The notes: generated by a model not told the origin, from the sequence alone. A stretch of 64,000 nt of DNA from Denitrificimonas caeni (GCF_905120345.1 NZ_CAJHOA010000002.1:467459-531458); one strand, 5' to 3'. Shown: positions 9,378 through 19,584, counted from the first letter of the stretch. Translations and numbers: made by a program.

Positions 9378-9688
9378 CTCTTACTATCGACTGCTAAAAA
9401 TATTGATATCGGCGTGACTCAACCCAATTCTACGCGGATCAAAAACAGGCCTGCTTGCTTCATGAGTTTAAAGCAAAAGCCTGATGGGTGCTGGTGCGAA
9501 GTACCCATTCCTATAGCGAAGAACCGTCTAATTAAGGAGACAATACATACGAACATACATCGATTGTGTGAAGACTGAACTTTACTATTTAACTAGCTAT
9601 GCTGCTGTTTCCCGAGTATTGTCAAATAGCTTGGTTGCCTTTGTGCGATCAGGAAAAGCTCGGATGCTCATCAAAAAAGGATAATATA
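9378..9688. other. Intergenic region upstream of dtd and the SYLF gene
   Basis: These 311 bases separate divergent genes. I see an imperfect hairpin at 9446-9483 (CAGGC/GCCTG outside, TTGCTT/AAGCAA inside) and an isolated AAGGAG at 9535-9540 not followed by a usable start codon. No gene or confident promoter was recognised. Confidence 0.4.
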
Positions 9689-10249
9689 ATGAACAAATTA
9701 CGCAGTACATTTATTGCATTCATCGTTGCAGCGGTAGCCACCGTTTCGATGGCGACGTTGAATCTGGCAAGCGCAGCAACGGCTGAGGATTTAGATAGAG
9801 ATTCTCTGCAGGCATTGCAAACACTATATAAAGCCGAACCCGTAGCCAAAACACTTTCACAAAGTGCCAAGGCGGTTTTGGTTTTCCCTAATATGATTAA
9901 AGCCGGATTGGTCTTCGGCGGCAGCTATGGTGAAGGCGTTCTGCTGAAAGGCTCTCAGGTTATCGATTACTACAACTCTGTTGCTGGCTCATGGGGTGTT
10001 CAAATCGGTGCACAATCTTATGGATATGCAGTGTTTCTGATGACCGATGAAGCAGTTAGCTATATAGAGAAGACCAAAGGTTGGGAAGTAGGTGTCGGTC
10101 CGACCGTAGTTGTCGTTGACGAAGGCATCGCTAAGAATATTTCTTCCTCTTCACTGAAAAATGATGCTTATGCATTTATCTTCAGTCAGCAAGGATTGAT
10201 GGCTGGTGTGAGCATTGAAGGTACGAAGATTTCACATATTAAACGCTAA
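9689..10249 (+). CDS. Exported SYLF (YSC84-like) lipid-binding domain protein
   Basis: A 186-residue protein with a cleavable signal peptide: short basic N-terminus (MNKLR), hydrophobic core, likely cleavage after LASA near residue 28. The rest is a SYLF domain with the family segments AVLVFPNMIKAGLVFGG and the terminal AYAFIFSQQGLMAG. SYLF domains bind phosphoinositides in eukaryotes; the role of the bacterial periplasmic forms is unclear. The start at 9689 is chosen because AAAAGG precedes it and it gives a proper signal peptide; an upstream in-frame ATG at 9599 would add 30 unlikely residues. Confidence 0.85.
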   Translation: MNKLRSTFIAFIVAAVATVSMATLNLASAATAEDLDRDSLQALQTLYKAEPVAKTLSQSAKAVLVFPNMIKAGLVFGGSYGEGVLLKGSQVIDYYNSVAGSWGVQIGAQSYGYAVFLMTDEAVSYIEKTKGWEVGVGPTVVVVDEGIAKNISSSSLKNDAYAFIFSQQGLMAGVSIEGTKISHIKR

Positions 10250-10257
10250 GTAAAAAA

Positions 10258-10310
10258 CCAGGAGTAGCGACGATAACGGCACTCACCGGCTTTTCGCTCA
10301 CTGCTCCTGG
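10258..10310 (+). terminator. Large hairpin after the SYLF gene
   Basis: CCAGGAG and CTCCTGG close a stem whose next segment (AGCGA with TCGCT) also pairs, around a ~28-base loop. It begins 8 bases after the stop. Only ATTT follows, so a strong U-tract is missing. Confidence 0.4.
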
Positions 10311-10383
10311 ATTTACAACTGCTAACTGCTCATGGCAATCAACTAAAAAACCAATTCCATCCAATACGGCTAACAACCAGTCG

Positions 10384-11115
10384 TTACTGCCTGGGTTTCA
10401 CTCGGCGTTGACTGCGCGCAGAGTTGATCAGCGCAGCAGTTGTTTCGAATGCCGCAATGTCTTGTAATGTGCTTATTGTCGGTAACGACAGTGGCAACTC
10501 GCCGCGCCTTCCTCTCTCCAGCGCGTCTAATGGAGCAAGCCAAATATGATCGATGGCTTCCTGACCATCCGGTACGGCTATCTGCTGCTCTGGAGCAGCC
10601 GCAACAAAAAAATGCGTATCGTAGCGCCGCGGTAGTCCAACAGGCGTAATCCAGCGACTGAAGAAGACCAGCTTTTCCACAGCAATCTTCAGACCTCTGA
10701 GACGGATCACATCAGCAAAAGTCAATTGCCCAGTATTCAGCCCTTCACGCATGCCAGCATAATATTCAATATCACTCGACTCAGCGATTTCCACATAAGT
10801 CCCTTGCGCATTATGGGCCAGCAGCAAACCGGCCTCCTCGAAGCTTTCTCGGATCGCAGCAATCGCATATGCAAGACCACCTTGCTCCACGCCCTGCATG
10901 CAACTGGCGTCAGTGTCATCGATGCTATTGCAGAGTGACAGTATGCTGTCACTGCTGTCCATAGGATCTACAGCTCCGCCAGGAAAAACAAAAACACCCG
11001 GCATAAAGGTTGCTTGATGGGTACGCTGCATTAGGAATACTTCTAATCCAAACGAAGTGTCCCGTGTCAAAATAAGCGTGGAGGCAGGGCGAGGCGTCAT
11101 TTGCGGAGGTGACAT
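10384..11115 (-). CDS. NUDIX hydrolase
   Basis: A 243-residue protein with a Nudix box: PGGAVDPMDSSDS near residue 46 and AIRESFEEAGLLL near 90, giving the REx2EExG catalytic helix. The long insertion between the glycine and the helix is like the NUDT7/NUDT19 (CoA diphosphatase-like) or YfcD-type members, but the substrate cannot be read from the sequence. It is probably cytoplasmic. The start is uncertain: an alternative ATG five codons in (MTPRP) is possible and neither has a strong Shine-Dalgarno. Confidence 0.8.
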   Translation of the reverse strand: MSPPQMTPRPASTLILTRDTSFGLEVFLMQRTHQATFMPGVFVFPGGAVDPMDSSDSILSLCNSIDDTDASCMQGVEQGGLAYAIAAIRESFEEAGLLLAHNAQGTYVEIAESSDIEYYAGMREGLNTGQLTFADVIRLRGLKIAVEKLVFFSRWITPVGLPRRYDTHFFVAAAPEQQIAVPDGQEAIDHIWLAPLDALERGRRGELPLSLPTISTLQDIAAFETTAALINSARSQRRVKPRQ

Positions 11116-11275
11116 AGTACGATCTCATACAGCCAAAAAATACTATAGAGGTGGCGCGCCAAGATTAAACAAAAATCTCAGTTATAGCTCAAGATACACT
11201 CTTCAATGCACAACGCAATATTTCAAATCAGCAACAACGATAGGAACAAGTGCGGAGGTGGATGAATAAGAGCTC

Positions 11276-11309
11276 ACATTCAATAGACAACTGAGTGCCT
11301 ATTGAATGT
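11276..11309 (-). terminator. Hairpin downstream of nosL
   Basis: ACATTCAATAG and CTATTGAATGT form a perfect 11-bp stem around a 12-base loop, 26 bases beyond the nosL stop on the minus strand. It probably marks the end of the nos transcript. A U-tract is not evident. Confidence 0.45.
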
Positions 11310-11334
11310 ATTGAAGCATCAAGCAAACAAAAGA

Positions 11335-12009
11335 TTAATGCTGCTGATGTGCATCATGCTCTGTTGCTGCATCTGTAGCAGGTACGTCGACTGGGGCTGT
11401 ATGCTGGTCGTGCTCATCGATTTCTTCAGCAACACCATACTCATCCATCAAATGCTCGCCGTATGCCGCCGCATGCTCATGCCCAGCGCTGGCGAGCTCT
11501 TGCAGAACAGCCATATCCAATTGATCCCAACTCAGTACGCGGCCGCCTTTAGAATCGGCCAACAACTGCGCTGCTTCACGGCTACTAAAGGAAACTAAGG
11601 ACGGTCCCATAGCACCCTGTAAGCTTGAACCAACCACATACCATGCAGTACGTGCATCAATCAGATGTTCATCTTTTGGATGATCCCAAGGGGTTTTTGC
11701 CACATCGTGTACATACAACTCAGCTTTAAGGTGCTGATTCTCCGGTTGCAGCCACCAGCTAAGCATGTCTTGCGTCGAGCAAAACTTGCGCACTGCAGTG
11801 CTGCTGCTTTCCAAAGCTTGTGCTTTAGCACCCGGTAATTCAGTAATGATCATCCCGCAAACATGACACTCGTCACCGGACTCAAAAGCCACAGGGCCTA
11901 ATACTTCAGCCACTTCTGCTGTTTTTTTATCATCACCGCAGGCCGTCAGCAAAACACTTGCTAACAGCACCACCAACCAACGCATGGCAACACTTTGCAT
12001 TTTTATCAT
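11335..12009 (-). CDS. nosL: Copper lipoprotein NosL
   Basis: A 224-residue outer- or inner-membrane-anchored periplasmic lipoprotein that delivers Cu(I) for NosZ maturation. The lipobox is LLTAC near residue 24 (cleavage before Cys). The Cu-binding CHVCGM motif is near residue 48. I start at 12009 because AAGGAGCTTGAA precedes that ATG and the lipoprotein signal begins correctly; a longer frame reaches 12054 inside nosY. The last ~60 residues form an unusual acidic, histidine-rich tail (HEHAAAYGEH, DEHDQH, TEHDAHQQH) that may be an extra metal-binding region. Last gene of nosRZDFYL. Confidence 0.93.
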   Translation of the reverse strand: MIKMQSVAMRWLVVLLASVLLTACGDDKKTAEVAEVLGPVAFESGDECHVCGMIITELPGAKAQALESSSTAVRKFCSTQDMLSWWLQPENQHLKAELYVHDVAKTPWDHPKDEHLIDARTAWYVVGSSLQGAMGPSLVSFSSREAAQLLADSKGGRVLSWDQLDMAVLQELASAGHEHAAAYGEHLMDEYGVAEEIDEHDQHTAPVDVPATDAATEHDAHQQH

Positions 12010-12034
12010 TTCAAGCTCCTTAATTGTTATGAAA

Positions 12035-12865
12035 TCATGCTGTTCGACGGGCAAACATCCAATGTGCTAAAGCTAATGAGGTGGCAACCCAAGCGACTAA
12101 ACAACCCCATAATACGGCACTACTGACTGGCAAATCACCGGCTAACGCCATCACCCCGACGGTGCTTGAGCTGGACTCAAAACCAGCCAGATTAATCAGT
12201 CGATAAATATCCGCAGGATTGAGCAACAATAACCAAGGTAAAGCTTCGGGACTGAAGGTACCTTCGCTAACCACCAAAACTGCGAGCAAGGCTAGATCAA
12301 ACACCAGCACAAATAAAAACCATAACCCTAAAGCTAAACCAGCTGCACTGGACTTTTCATTGGCGCGACTGCTAAGAACATAGGCCAAGGCTAAAAATAC
12401 CAAACCCAATAAGGTGGAGGAAACAATGAAACGAGTAAAGGCCCAGACCAACATGCCCAGCTCAATTTCAGGAACTAATACGGCTATAGCCACTGCTGCG
12501 CAACCAAAGCCAATCAGCGTCGCTAAACCCAAGATCATGCCATGACCAACAAATTTGCCCAGTAAAATTTGTCCACGACTTAATGGATAGGTCAGTAGCA
12601 GCATCAAGGTGCCGCCTTCGTCTTCACCAACAATCGCATCATAAGCTAGCAATAAGGCAATTAACGGCATTAAAAAAGTTGCCAAACTCGCTAGACTGGC
12701 AATCGTAGCGGGGATTGAAGTAAAGCCAATTTGCCCAGAAGCAGCAGCGCCAAACCACGCAATACCCACCGCCAATAAAGCAAAAACCACACTGATTGCC
12801 AGCATCCAGCGGTTGCGTAAACCATCGCTAAACTCTTTACGGGCAATATTCCAAATCTGATTCAT
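12035..12865 (-). CDS. nosY: Nitrous oxide reductase maturation permease NosY
   Basis: A 276-residue ABC-2-type inner-membrane permease with about six hydrophobic helices. With the NosF ATPase and periplasmic NosD it forms the NosDFY complex, which is needed for assembly of the CuZ cluster of NosZ. The start overlaps the nosF stop in an ATGA, and nosL follows after 25 bases. Confidence 0.94.
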   Translation of the reverse strand: MNQIWNIARKEFSDGLRNRWMLAISVVFALLAVGIAWFGAAASGQIGFTSIPATIASLASLATFLMPLIALLLAYDAIVGEDEGGTLMLLLTYPLSRGQILLGKFVGHGMILGLATLIGFGCAAVAIAVLVPEIELGMLVWAFTRFIVSSTLLGLVFLALAYVLSSRANEKSSAAGLALGLWFLFVLVFDLALLAVLVVSEGTFSPEALPWLLLLNPADIYRLINLAGFESSSSTVGVMALAGDLPVSSAVLWGCLVAWVATSLALAHWMFARRTA

Positions 12866-13773
12866 TGCTGAACTCCTGCAACACCCAAGGCACCTGCTTT
12901 TTCCATGTAATAGCAGTACAGGTCTTCTAACGAAGGAGGCTGCACTTCTAAGTCTTGCGGCTGTAGTTGTAAAATACGTTGCACCGTCGCTAGTTTATCC
13001 GCCGGAGCAACAAACACTTCATGCCAAGCACCGTGTAAAGGACGGATGGTTTGCACATCAGGCGCACTCAACTGCGCGACAGTTAAACCCGCCGCACGAA
13101 TACGTACCGGTAACTGCGCCTGAGTGCGCAACTCATGCAAACTACCAATCGCCTCTAAACGTCCAAGCGCTAACACTGCAGCGCGATCAATATACGGCTC
13201 GACACCGGGTAACACATGCGAGCAAATAACAATACTAGTGCCTTCATCCCGCAAGCGACCAATCACTTGATACAGCTCTTGCGTGGCAATGGGGTCTAAA
13301 CCAACTGTAGGCTCATCCAATAATAATAAGCGCGGACGCCCTAACAAAGCTTGAGCCAAGCCAAGACGTTGGCGCATGCCTTTAGAGTAGGTTTTTACTC
13401 GTTTCGAGCTGGCAGCAGTCAAGCCTACCTGCTCAAGCAAGTCATCTACCTGTTGCACTGCCGCACCTTTTAGGCGTGCAAAATGCAGCAAGGTTTCACG
13501 TCCAGTTAACTGCGGGTAAAAAGTGACGTTTTCTGGTAAAAAACCAATGTCTCGACGAATATCACTATCGCCAGGGGTGCCACCTAATACGCGAACTTGC
13601 CCACTTGTGGCTTGTAACAAACCTAAAATCAAACGTACTGTGGTCGTTTTGCCCGCGCCGTTATGACCAAACAGGCCTAGCACTTCGCCTTCCGCAACGT
13701 TCAAACTGATATTGTCCAGCACAGCCATAGTGCCGTACTGCTGATAAACATTGTGCAGCTCTACAGCATTCAT
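12862..13773 (-). CDS. nosF: Nitrous oxide reductase maturation ATPase NosF
   Basis: A 303-residue ABC ATPase. Walker A is GHNGAGKTT near residue 36, the signature [12 protein letters not shown] near 129 and Walker [14 protein letters not shown] near 150. It powers the NosDFY complex. It overlaps nosD upstream and nosY downstream by four bases each, so the three subunits are translationally coupled. The C-terminal ~90 residues form the extra domain common in NosF. Confidence 0.95.
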   Translation of the reverse strand: MNAVELHNVYQQYGTMAVLDNISLNVAEGEVLGLFGHNGAGKTTTVRLILGLLQATSGQVRVLGGTPGDSDIRRDIGFLPENVTFYPQLTGRETLLHFARLKGAAVQQVDDLLEQVGLTAASSKRVKTYSKGMRQRLGLAQALLGRPRLLLLDEPTVGLDPIATQELYQVIGRLRDEGTSIVICSHVLPGVEPYIDRAAVLALGRLEAIGSLHELRTQAQLPVRIRAAGLTVAQLSAPDVQTIRPLHGAWHEVFVAPADKLATVQRILQLQPQDLEVQPPSLEDLYCYYMEKAGALGVAGVQQ

Positions 13774-15122
13774 TCTGATATTCCTGATGAAAGAGGGGCA
13801 GCCGTGCTCACTGGGCGCATAAGAGGATAACTGTCTTGTACGCCAGGATATTTAACCACTGGAAAAGCGCGCTGCACTAAGCGTAATAACTCGATACTTG
13901 GGCTGTGCATCAATAAGCGCACCTGTGGGTACATCCACAGTAATCGATCAACGTTATCGTTAGGCTCGTACGCGACATCGCCAACACCATCGCTGTTGCG
14001 ATCCCAACCTAAATAGTCGCTCCAGTAATTACCTTTACCTTCGTGTGACCATTCTTGGTAGCGAATAGCCACATACTTTACTTGCTGCTGATTGCCAATA
14101 AAGGAGTTGTGATAAATACGGTTATCTTCTGATCCTGCTGTCAGGTGAATACCCAACGCACTATGTTCGAAGTGATTACCAGCGAGGGTATTAAACAGTG
14201 AGTTATAAATAAATAGCGCTTTACCCTCTGCTCCGCTGATATGCACACCATCGCCAGAGCCTGGCTGTACAGCTGTAACAAAATTATTTTTAAGCGTGGA
14301 ATAGGTGATGTAGTTCATCAGTAAGCCGTAGTTCTGATCATGGTCAGAGCGGTTATCCGTGACCGTCAGCTGACGACTTTGCATCAGCGCATAGCCGGTA
14401 CGCGTTCGCGTGGTACTGTTGTTGGTGACTTGATTACGGTTGGAAAACATATAGTGGATGCCATAACGCAAATCACGGATATGATTGTTATGAATAATAT
14501 TATCATTGGCCGCTTCTATATAAATACCGTCGCGGGTTTCCCAAATTTCATTGCCACTAATGTTCGCAAAACGCACAGCAAACAAATGAATACCATTGCC
14601 ACGGTCTTGATTACGTAAATCTTTATCACCCTGGACTTTGTTATCAATAATACTCACATTGTGCGTGGCATCGACCCACACACCAAAACCTTGACCATGG
14701 ATAAAGTTGTTTTCAATACGCGCATTTTTAGCCGTACGTTCAACAAAAATACCTGCATCCATTTGCGTCAGGTTATTGCCCCATTCGCTGATATCACAGT
14801 TCTTAATGGTGACATCTGCGGCGCGAATATTCAGCGCATTACCAAGTCCATCGGCACGTAAATAAGCGTCTTTAGCGCACTCGAGGATCATTGGCTGATC
14901 CATCACAAAATGCCCGACATAATCACCGGCAGGTAAGCGCCAATGTTGCTCGGAGACCTTTTCTAAAGGTAATTGAGTGATTGATTGTAATTTTAAGTCC
15001 GCATCGGGTGCGGCTTGTATCTCGTGCAATTGCACGTTTTTCAATTCGTCAGGTACTTCTTCTGCTGCGTAAACAGGCAGAGCTAAAATCAATGCAACAC
15101 TGTAAATAATTCCGCGAATCAT
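13770..15122 (-). CDS. nosD: Periplasmic copper-cluster assembly protein NosD
   Basis: A 450-residue exported protein. A Sec signal peptide ([19 protein letters not shown]) is followed by a right-handed beta-helix seen as repeated NxI/NHI turns (for example [37 protein letters not shown]), the CASH/NosD fold. NosD sits on NosFY and delivers the copper or sulfur component to apo-NosZ. It follows nosZ by about 105 bases and overlaps nosF. Confidence 0.94.
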   Translation of the reverse strand: MIRGIIYSVALILALPVYAAEEVPDELKNVQLHEIQAAPDADLKLQSITQLPLEKVSEQHWRLPAGDYVGHFVMDQPMILECAKDAYLRADGLGNALNIRAADVTIKNCDISEWGNNLTQMDAGIFVERTAKNARIENNFIHGQGFGVWVDATHNVSIIDNKVQGDKDLRNQDRGNGIHLFAVRFANISGNEIWETRDGIYIEAANDNIIHNNHIRDLRYGIHYMFSNRNQVTNNSTTRTRTGYALMQSRQLTVTDNRSDHDQNYGLLMNYITYSTLKNNFVTAVQPGSGDGVHISGAEGKALFIYNSLFNTLAGNHFEHSALGIHLTAGSEDNRIYHNSFIGNQQQVKYVAIRYQEWSHEGKGNYWSDYLGWDRNSDGVGDVAYEPNDNVDRLLWMYPQVRLLMHSPSIELLRLVQRAFPVVKYPGVQDSYPLMRPVSTAAPLSSGISE

Positions 15123-15227
15123 CGCCGCGCATCCTGTTGTCTACGAGCCTGCATATAAAGTCCCCAATGTATCGGAAAACCGGCGATGCCTGATTGCCAG
15201 TGCATCGCCGGTAGCTTTTACCTGTTT

Positions 15228-17141
15228 TTACACAGGTTTAACGAGCATACGACCGACCATTTCCATGTGCAGTGCATGACAGAACCAGTTGCAGTAGTAC
15301 CAGAACACACCAGGCTTATCAGCAGTGAAGGTCACTGACGCAGTTTGCTGTGGGCTGATTTCCATACTGACACCGTGGTTTACCATACAGAAACCATGGG
15401 TTACGTCTTCAATCATATCCAAGTTGGTGATTGTAACAGTAACTTCATCACCTTGATTAACAGTGAACTCGCTCATGCCGTAAGACGGAGCAATAGACGT
15501 CATGTAAACGCGGACTTTATTACCATCACGGATCACTTTGTTATCCGTTTCTAGAGTAATGCCATCTTTTTTCGCACGTTCTACTGTTGCAGCAAAGTAT
15601 GGGTCATCACGATCCCAAACTTTCTTGGTTTTGATCTGGTCGCGACGCGCCATAATCGCATCATGCGGCTCAGCATAGGATGGGCCATCATGCACGATTT
15701 TCATTTCATCGCCAGAGATATCGATCAACTGATCATTCTCTGGGTGCAATGGACCCACTGGCAAGAAACGGTCTTTAGAGAACTTACTCAACACTAACAA
15801 CCACTTACCGTCAGCATCTTTTGTTTCAGTCAATGACGCATGGTTGTGGCCTGGCTGGTAGTGTACATCAAGCTTTTGCTTAATGTAGTTCACTTTTTCG
15901 CCTTTGTAAGCGCGAACGGCTTCTTCCATATTCCACTTTACCACCTGACTGTCAATAAACAGTGTGGTGTACGCATTACCGCGACCATCGAAGGTGGTGT
16001 GTAATGGGCCTAAACCCAACTCTGGCTCAGCGACAACCACTTCACGTTCATCGGCAAATTTGTCATTAAACAAATCGTCCAACATATCAATGGCAATCAT
16101 TGAACAGGTGGGTGACAGCTTACCGTTGGCAATAAAGTATTTACCATCTGGTGAAGTATTCAAGCCGTGTGGGTTTTTTGGAACCGGCACATAACGGGTG
16201 ACACGAGCGTTTTTACCTTCTTTTTTACGACCATCAACTACAGGTACTTTAGAATCACCTAAAGTGATGAAGCGGCCTGCTTTGATTTCTTCTTCAATAC
16301 GCGGAATATTAAAAATGGTGACCCAGTCACGCTCGTTACGCATCATACCAGCAAGATCAGTAGCACCTTCTGAGTTGTAGCACGTTGCTGCCGCATATTT
16401 ACCGGTGTAGCACATATCGGTGTTATCAAGGTTACCGTCAACAATTACCTGCCATGCCATTTCCATGGTTTCGGCGTCGAGAGCGTTGTACATGGTGTAC
16501 TTTTCTGCTGCATCGAGGTTATCGAGGTTTGTGCCATCGTTAGGATGTGGAATGATAAATTCTGCGTTACACAGTACATATTTTGTGTAAGGTACTTTTT
16601 GCAAACGCAAACCGTGGATTGATTGTACGTTAGGAATGGTAGTGATTTTATCACACTTCATAATATCTAAACGAATACGCGCAACACGGGTGTTGGCCTT
16701 ATCGTTAATAAATAGATATTTACCATCATAACTGCCATCAGTCATAGAAATATGTGGGTGGTGACAGTCGCCATTCATAAACTTGGCACTTTCACCTAAA
16801 ACAGCCTTACTTTCGTTGGTAATACCCCAACCAACAGCACCATCCATATTAAAAACTGGAATACGCATCAGTTCGCGCATAGATGGTAGACCCATCACAC
16901 GCACTTCACCTTGGTGACCGCCACTTAAGAAGCAGTAGTAATCATCCAATTCACCAGGACCAACATGGGCTTTATTCTTCGCCTCTTTAACAGCAGCAGC
17001 CCAAGTTTCACGACTCATTACAGAAGAGCCGATCGCTGTAGCACCTGCTAGGGTTGCACCAGTGACTGCAGTGGCGCCAAGAAATCCGCGCCGACTTAAG
17101 CCTGCTTTTTCAATCTCAGTTGTTGTTTTCTTTTCGCTCAT
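15228..17141 (-). CDS. nosZ: Nitrous oxide reductase NosZ (clade I, Tat-exported)
   Basis: A 637-residue periplasmic copper enzyme that reduces N2O to N2, the last step of denitrification. It starts with a twin-arginine signal (LSRRGFLGATA, residues 15-25), which is the clade I type. CuZ histidines are visible in GDCHHPH (127-130), QSIHGLR, NPHGLN, GPLHTTF, GHNHAS and EPHDA. The CuA site is in the C-terminal cupredoxin domain: HGFCMVNHG and YYCNWFCHALHMEM, with Cys617, Cys621, His625 and Met628. All ligands appear present. The ATG at 17141 is chosen over an upstream start in nosR because AAGGAGA precedes it and it gives a proper signal. It lies 43 bases after nosR. Confidence 0.98.
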   Translation of the reverse strand: MSEKKTTTEIEKAGLSRRGFLGATAVTGATLAGATAIGSSVMSRETWAAAVKEAKNKAHVGPGELDDYYCFLSGGHQGEVRVMGLPSMRELMRIPVFNMDGAVGWGITNESKAVLGESAKFMNGDCHHPHISMTDGSYDGKYLFINDKANTRVARIRLDIMKCDKITTIPNVQSIHGLRLQKVPYTKYVLCNAEFIIPHPNDGTNLDNLDAAEKYTMYNALDAETMEMAWQVIVDGNLDNTDMCYTGKYAAATCYNSEGATDLAGMMRNERDWVTIFNIPRIEEEIKAGRFITLGDSKVPVVDGRKKEGKNARVTRYVPVPKNPHGLNTSPDGKYFIANGKLSPTCSMIAIDMLDDLFNDKFADEREVVVAEPELGLGPLHTTFDGRGNAYTTLFIDSQVVKWNMEEAVRAYKGEKVNYIKQKLDVHYQPGHNHASLTETKDADGKWLLVLSKFSKDRFLPVGPLHPENDQLIDISGDEMKIVHDGPSYAEPHDAIMARRDQIKTKKVWDRDDPYFAATVERAKKDGITLETDNKVIRDGNKVRVYMTSIAPSYGMSEFTVNQGDEVTVTITNLDMIEDVTHGFCMVNHGVSMEISPQQTASVTFTADKPGVFWYYCNWFCHALHMEMVGRMLVKPV

Positions 17142-17184
17142 GACAGATACATCTCCTTGATAATTTATCTTAATTTGGACGGAA

Positions 17185-19380
17185 TTAAGACGTGGTTTCC
17201 AGCTGGACGGCCGGAATGATTTGCGGCTCTTGCGTTTGCGGAGCTGCTTTAGTGCGTTCGCGGCGTTTCTTCTTCGCCACCAAAGGAGGACAACGATCCT
17301 CATTAAAGTAAGTCACTTGGCAATCGAGGCAGTGGTGACATTCATTGGCGTTGATCGTCCCATCAGGATGAATCGCTTGAACCTCACACTCAACCGCACA
17401 TAACTGACAAGGTGTACCGCACTCTTTGCGGCGCTTGAGCCAGTCAAATAAACGTAGTTTAGTCGGTATGGCTAAACCAGCGCCCAGCGGGCAGATATAA
17501 CGGCAATACACTTTGCGAGTAAAGATATTAATCACTAGCAAAACGACAGCATATAGAACAAACCACCACTGACGATCAAACCTCAATGTGATTGCGGTTT
17601 TAAAGGGCTCAATCTCTGCGAACTGCTCTGCAGTCGACATTGATTCGAGAGAGATACCAAATAGCACGAGTAATATAATGTATTTGATCGCCCAGAGCCG
17701 TTCATGCAATGCGAATGGCACTTCGTACTGTGGGATTTTTATCTTGCGCGCAATCTCATTAATAATCTCTTGCAAGGCACCAAATGGGCATAACCAGCCG
17801 CAGAACACACCGCGCCCCCAGAGCAAGACAATCGCTGCAGTCACACCCCAGAGAATAAAGATGACGGGGTCACTTAAGAACAGCTCCCAACTAAAGTTAT
17901 TCATAATCGAATGCGCAAAAGTTAGCACGTTAACAATGGACAGCTGCCCTAAGGCATACCAACCAATAAACACTACAGTAAAGGTCAGATAACCCATACG
18001 AATGCGGTGTAGCCATTTAGGATGGCGCACTAATTGATCTTGCAGGAACAAGATCGCGAACAGTACGAATAAGCCAATACCTAACACGCTAATTTGGAAA
18101 GTTTTTTGATACCAAATATTCAACCACAATGGACGATTCGCTTCATCAATCGCCGCCTGTTCAGACGCGGTTAATGGTGGGCGCTCAATGTACATTTCAG
18201 GAATTTGGTAAGCCAATTCAAAGCTGGTAAAGATGCTGTCAACCGGGCCGGTTTGACGACGAACTAACAGTTCTAACGTCCAGTCTGACCCTGAATCAAA
18301 GGCATATTGTGGCCGAATAATAAAGATGCCCATTTCAGTAAAATCTGGCATCCCTTCGGCATACACATCACTTAAGCGATAAAAGTCTAAGTCACGGAAA
18401 CTGATAATGTCGCCAAATTGACGTAACTGAATACGGTCAAAAATACCGCCACGTACATAGCCGGAACCTTTAAATGAATATTCACCATTACCCAGCACCA
18501 CAATGGCATGCTCGTTAGGTTTCAGCTCATCCATTAAGTCTTTATATTGTCTTTCACCCAATAGGTTACGACCAATCGTCGGCGGGTTCAGCTCGGCGAC
18601 ATAGAGATCAATAAAAGTATCATCACGCTGATCTGCAGCAGCCGCATCGACACCTTCTGCTTCACTGCCAATAAAGGCATCATCCACTTGTCCGCGGTTA
18701 AGCAATAAGCGACGAATAGAGCCATCACCGGTCAAGGTGGTCCAACTGGCTTTCTCATACTGATCCATCAGCACTATGGCGGGCTTACTTTTAACTTGTG
18801 AGTGAGCCTCTACCAAACCAAGCGACACCGCCACTCGGTGTGCAGAACGCATAATGGCTTCATTCACCACCATAACCGTTACAGTAGCACCTGAGACCGC
18901 ATCAATGGTGATAGCAGTTTCATCTTTTGAGCGGCCAATTACAACGCGCTGATCAACCCGAATGCCTTCATATTTCGCCGCAAAATCATGCAGTTTTTGC
19001 TCAGGAATACCAATCAATAAGATGGGCTCTTCATGTTTTAAAACATAAGCATCTCTGATAACACCTTGGGGATCTAAGAGCACCTGCAAATTAACAGGTT
19101 TACCTGAGTAAGCTGGAATATCCACCACATTAATAGTCTGATAGGCATAGCCGAGTAACTCATCACCCAACAAAATCTGTCTTATCTGAAACTCGCCTTC
19201 AGGTTCAGTAATAGTGCCCGACTGTGGAAAAGCTAAAGCTATACGCCCCTTTTCTAGCGCGCTTAAGCTTGCCGCTTGCGCTGAGCCCAATACAGAAAAA
19301 AAGAACACCAACACGAGCATTAGCCAAGCTATACGGGCCCATGTTCTGCGCTGTGTGGATAAAAAATAAATAGCCTGCAT
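17185..19380 (-). CDS. nosR: NosR, membrane iron-sulfur flavoprotein for N2O reduction
   Basis: A 731-residue inner-membrane protein needed for nos expression and for electron flow to NosZ. Order: signal/first helix (residues 13-37), periplasmic FMN-binding domain with the flavinylation-type segment SGATVTVM near 161, several transmembrane helices (about 410-640), two CxxxCP motifs (CGWLCPFG and CRYICPLG), then a C-terminal polyferredoxin with CGTPCQLCAVEC and CHHCLDCQ for [4Fe-4S] clusters. First gene of the nos operon, behind two FNR/DNR-type boxes. Confidence 0.97.
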   Translation of the reverse strand: MQAIYFLSTQRRTWARIAWLMLVLVFFFSVLGSAQAASLSALEKGRIALAFPQSGTITEPEGEFQIRQILLGDELLGYAYQTINVVDIPAYSGKPVNLQVLLDPQGVIRDAYVLKHEEPILLIGIPEQKLHDFAAKYEGIRVDQRVVIGRSKDETAITIDAVSGATVTVMVVNEAIMRSAHRVAVSLGLVEAHSQVKSKPAIVLMDQYEKASWTTLTGDGSIRRLLLNRGQVDDAFIGSEAEGVDAAAADQRDDTFIDLYVAELNPPTIGRNLLGERQYKDLMDELKPNEHAIVVLGNGEYSFKGSGYVRGGIFDRIQLRQFGDIISFRDLDFYRLSDVYAEGMPDFTEMGIFIIRPQYAFDSGSDWTLELLVRRQTGPVDSIFTSFELAYQIPEMYIERPPLTASEQAAIDEANRPLWLNIWYQKTFQISVLGIGLFVLFAILFLQDQLVRHPKWLHRIRMGYLTFTVVFIGWYALGQLSIVNVLTFAHSIMNNFSWELFLSDPVIFILWGVTAAIVLLWGRGVFCGWLCPFGALQEIINEIARKIKIPQYEVPFALHERLWAIKYIILLVLFGISLESMSTAEQFAEIEPFKTAITLRFDRQWWFVLYAVVLLVINIFTRKVYCRYICPLGAGLAIPTKLRLFDWLKRRKECGTPCQLCAVECEVQAIHPDGTINANECHHCLDCQVTYFNEDRCPPLVAKKKRRERTKAAPQTQEPQIIPAVQLETTS

Positions 19381-19440
19381 GATCGTGCCTTAGTACTTAA
19401 AAAGTACCTTGAGCTTAGCAAGCGGGGCAGTTAATACACC

Positions 19441-19454
19441 TTGACCAAAGTCAT
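19441..19454. promoter_or_regulatory. FNR/DNR-type box upstream of nosR (near-perfect)
   Basis: TTGAC-N4-GTCAT matches the TTGAC/T-N4-A/GTCAA consensus at all but the last base. Its centre lies about 67 bases before the nosR start. If the centre is at -41.5, transcription would start near 19406 and a TAAGCT at 19412-19417 could serve as -10. Dnr or Anr would activate the operon under low oxygen and nitric oxide. Confidence 0.6.
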
Positions 19455-19568
19455 AGTTATTTTTTTTACTGTTAATCAATGTACATAATATTGATGCAAA
19501 TGCAGAGAACATCGGACATACAGGCTTATCTTCATACGCCTCAACAAACCTATCAAATCAATGAAGTA

Positions 19569-19582
19569 TTGACCCAAGTCAA
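19569..19582. promoter_or_regulatory. Perfect FNR/DNR-type box, distal, upstream of nosR
   Basis: TTGAC-CCAA-GTCAA is a perfect 5+5 inverted repeat of the FNR/DNR type, about 195 bases before the nosR start and only two bases from the long hairpin at 19585. It may serve a second, upstream nos promoter, act as a distal activator site, or be unrelated to nosR. Confidence 0.55.
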
Positions 19583-19584
19583 CA

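Noticed and set aside
19470..19497. ATCAAT...ATTGAT inverted repeat upstream of nosR as a third FNR box
   Set aside because: Half-site orientation and spacing do not match TTGAT-N4-ATCAA.
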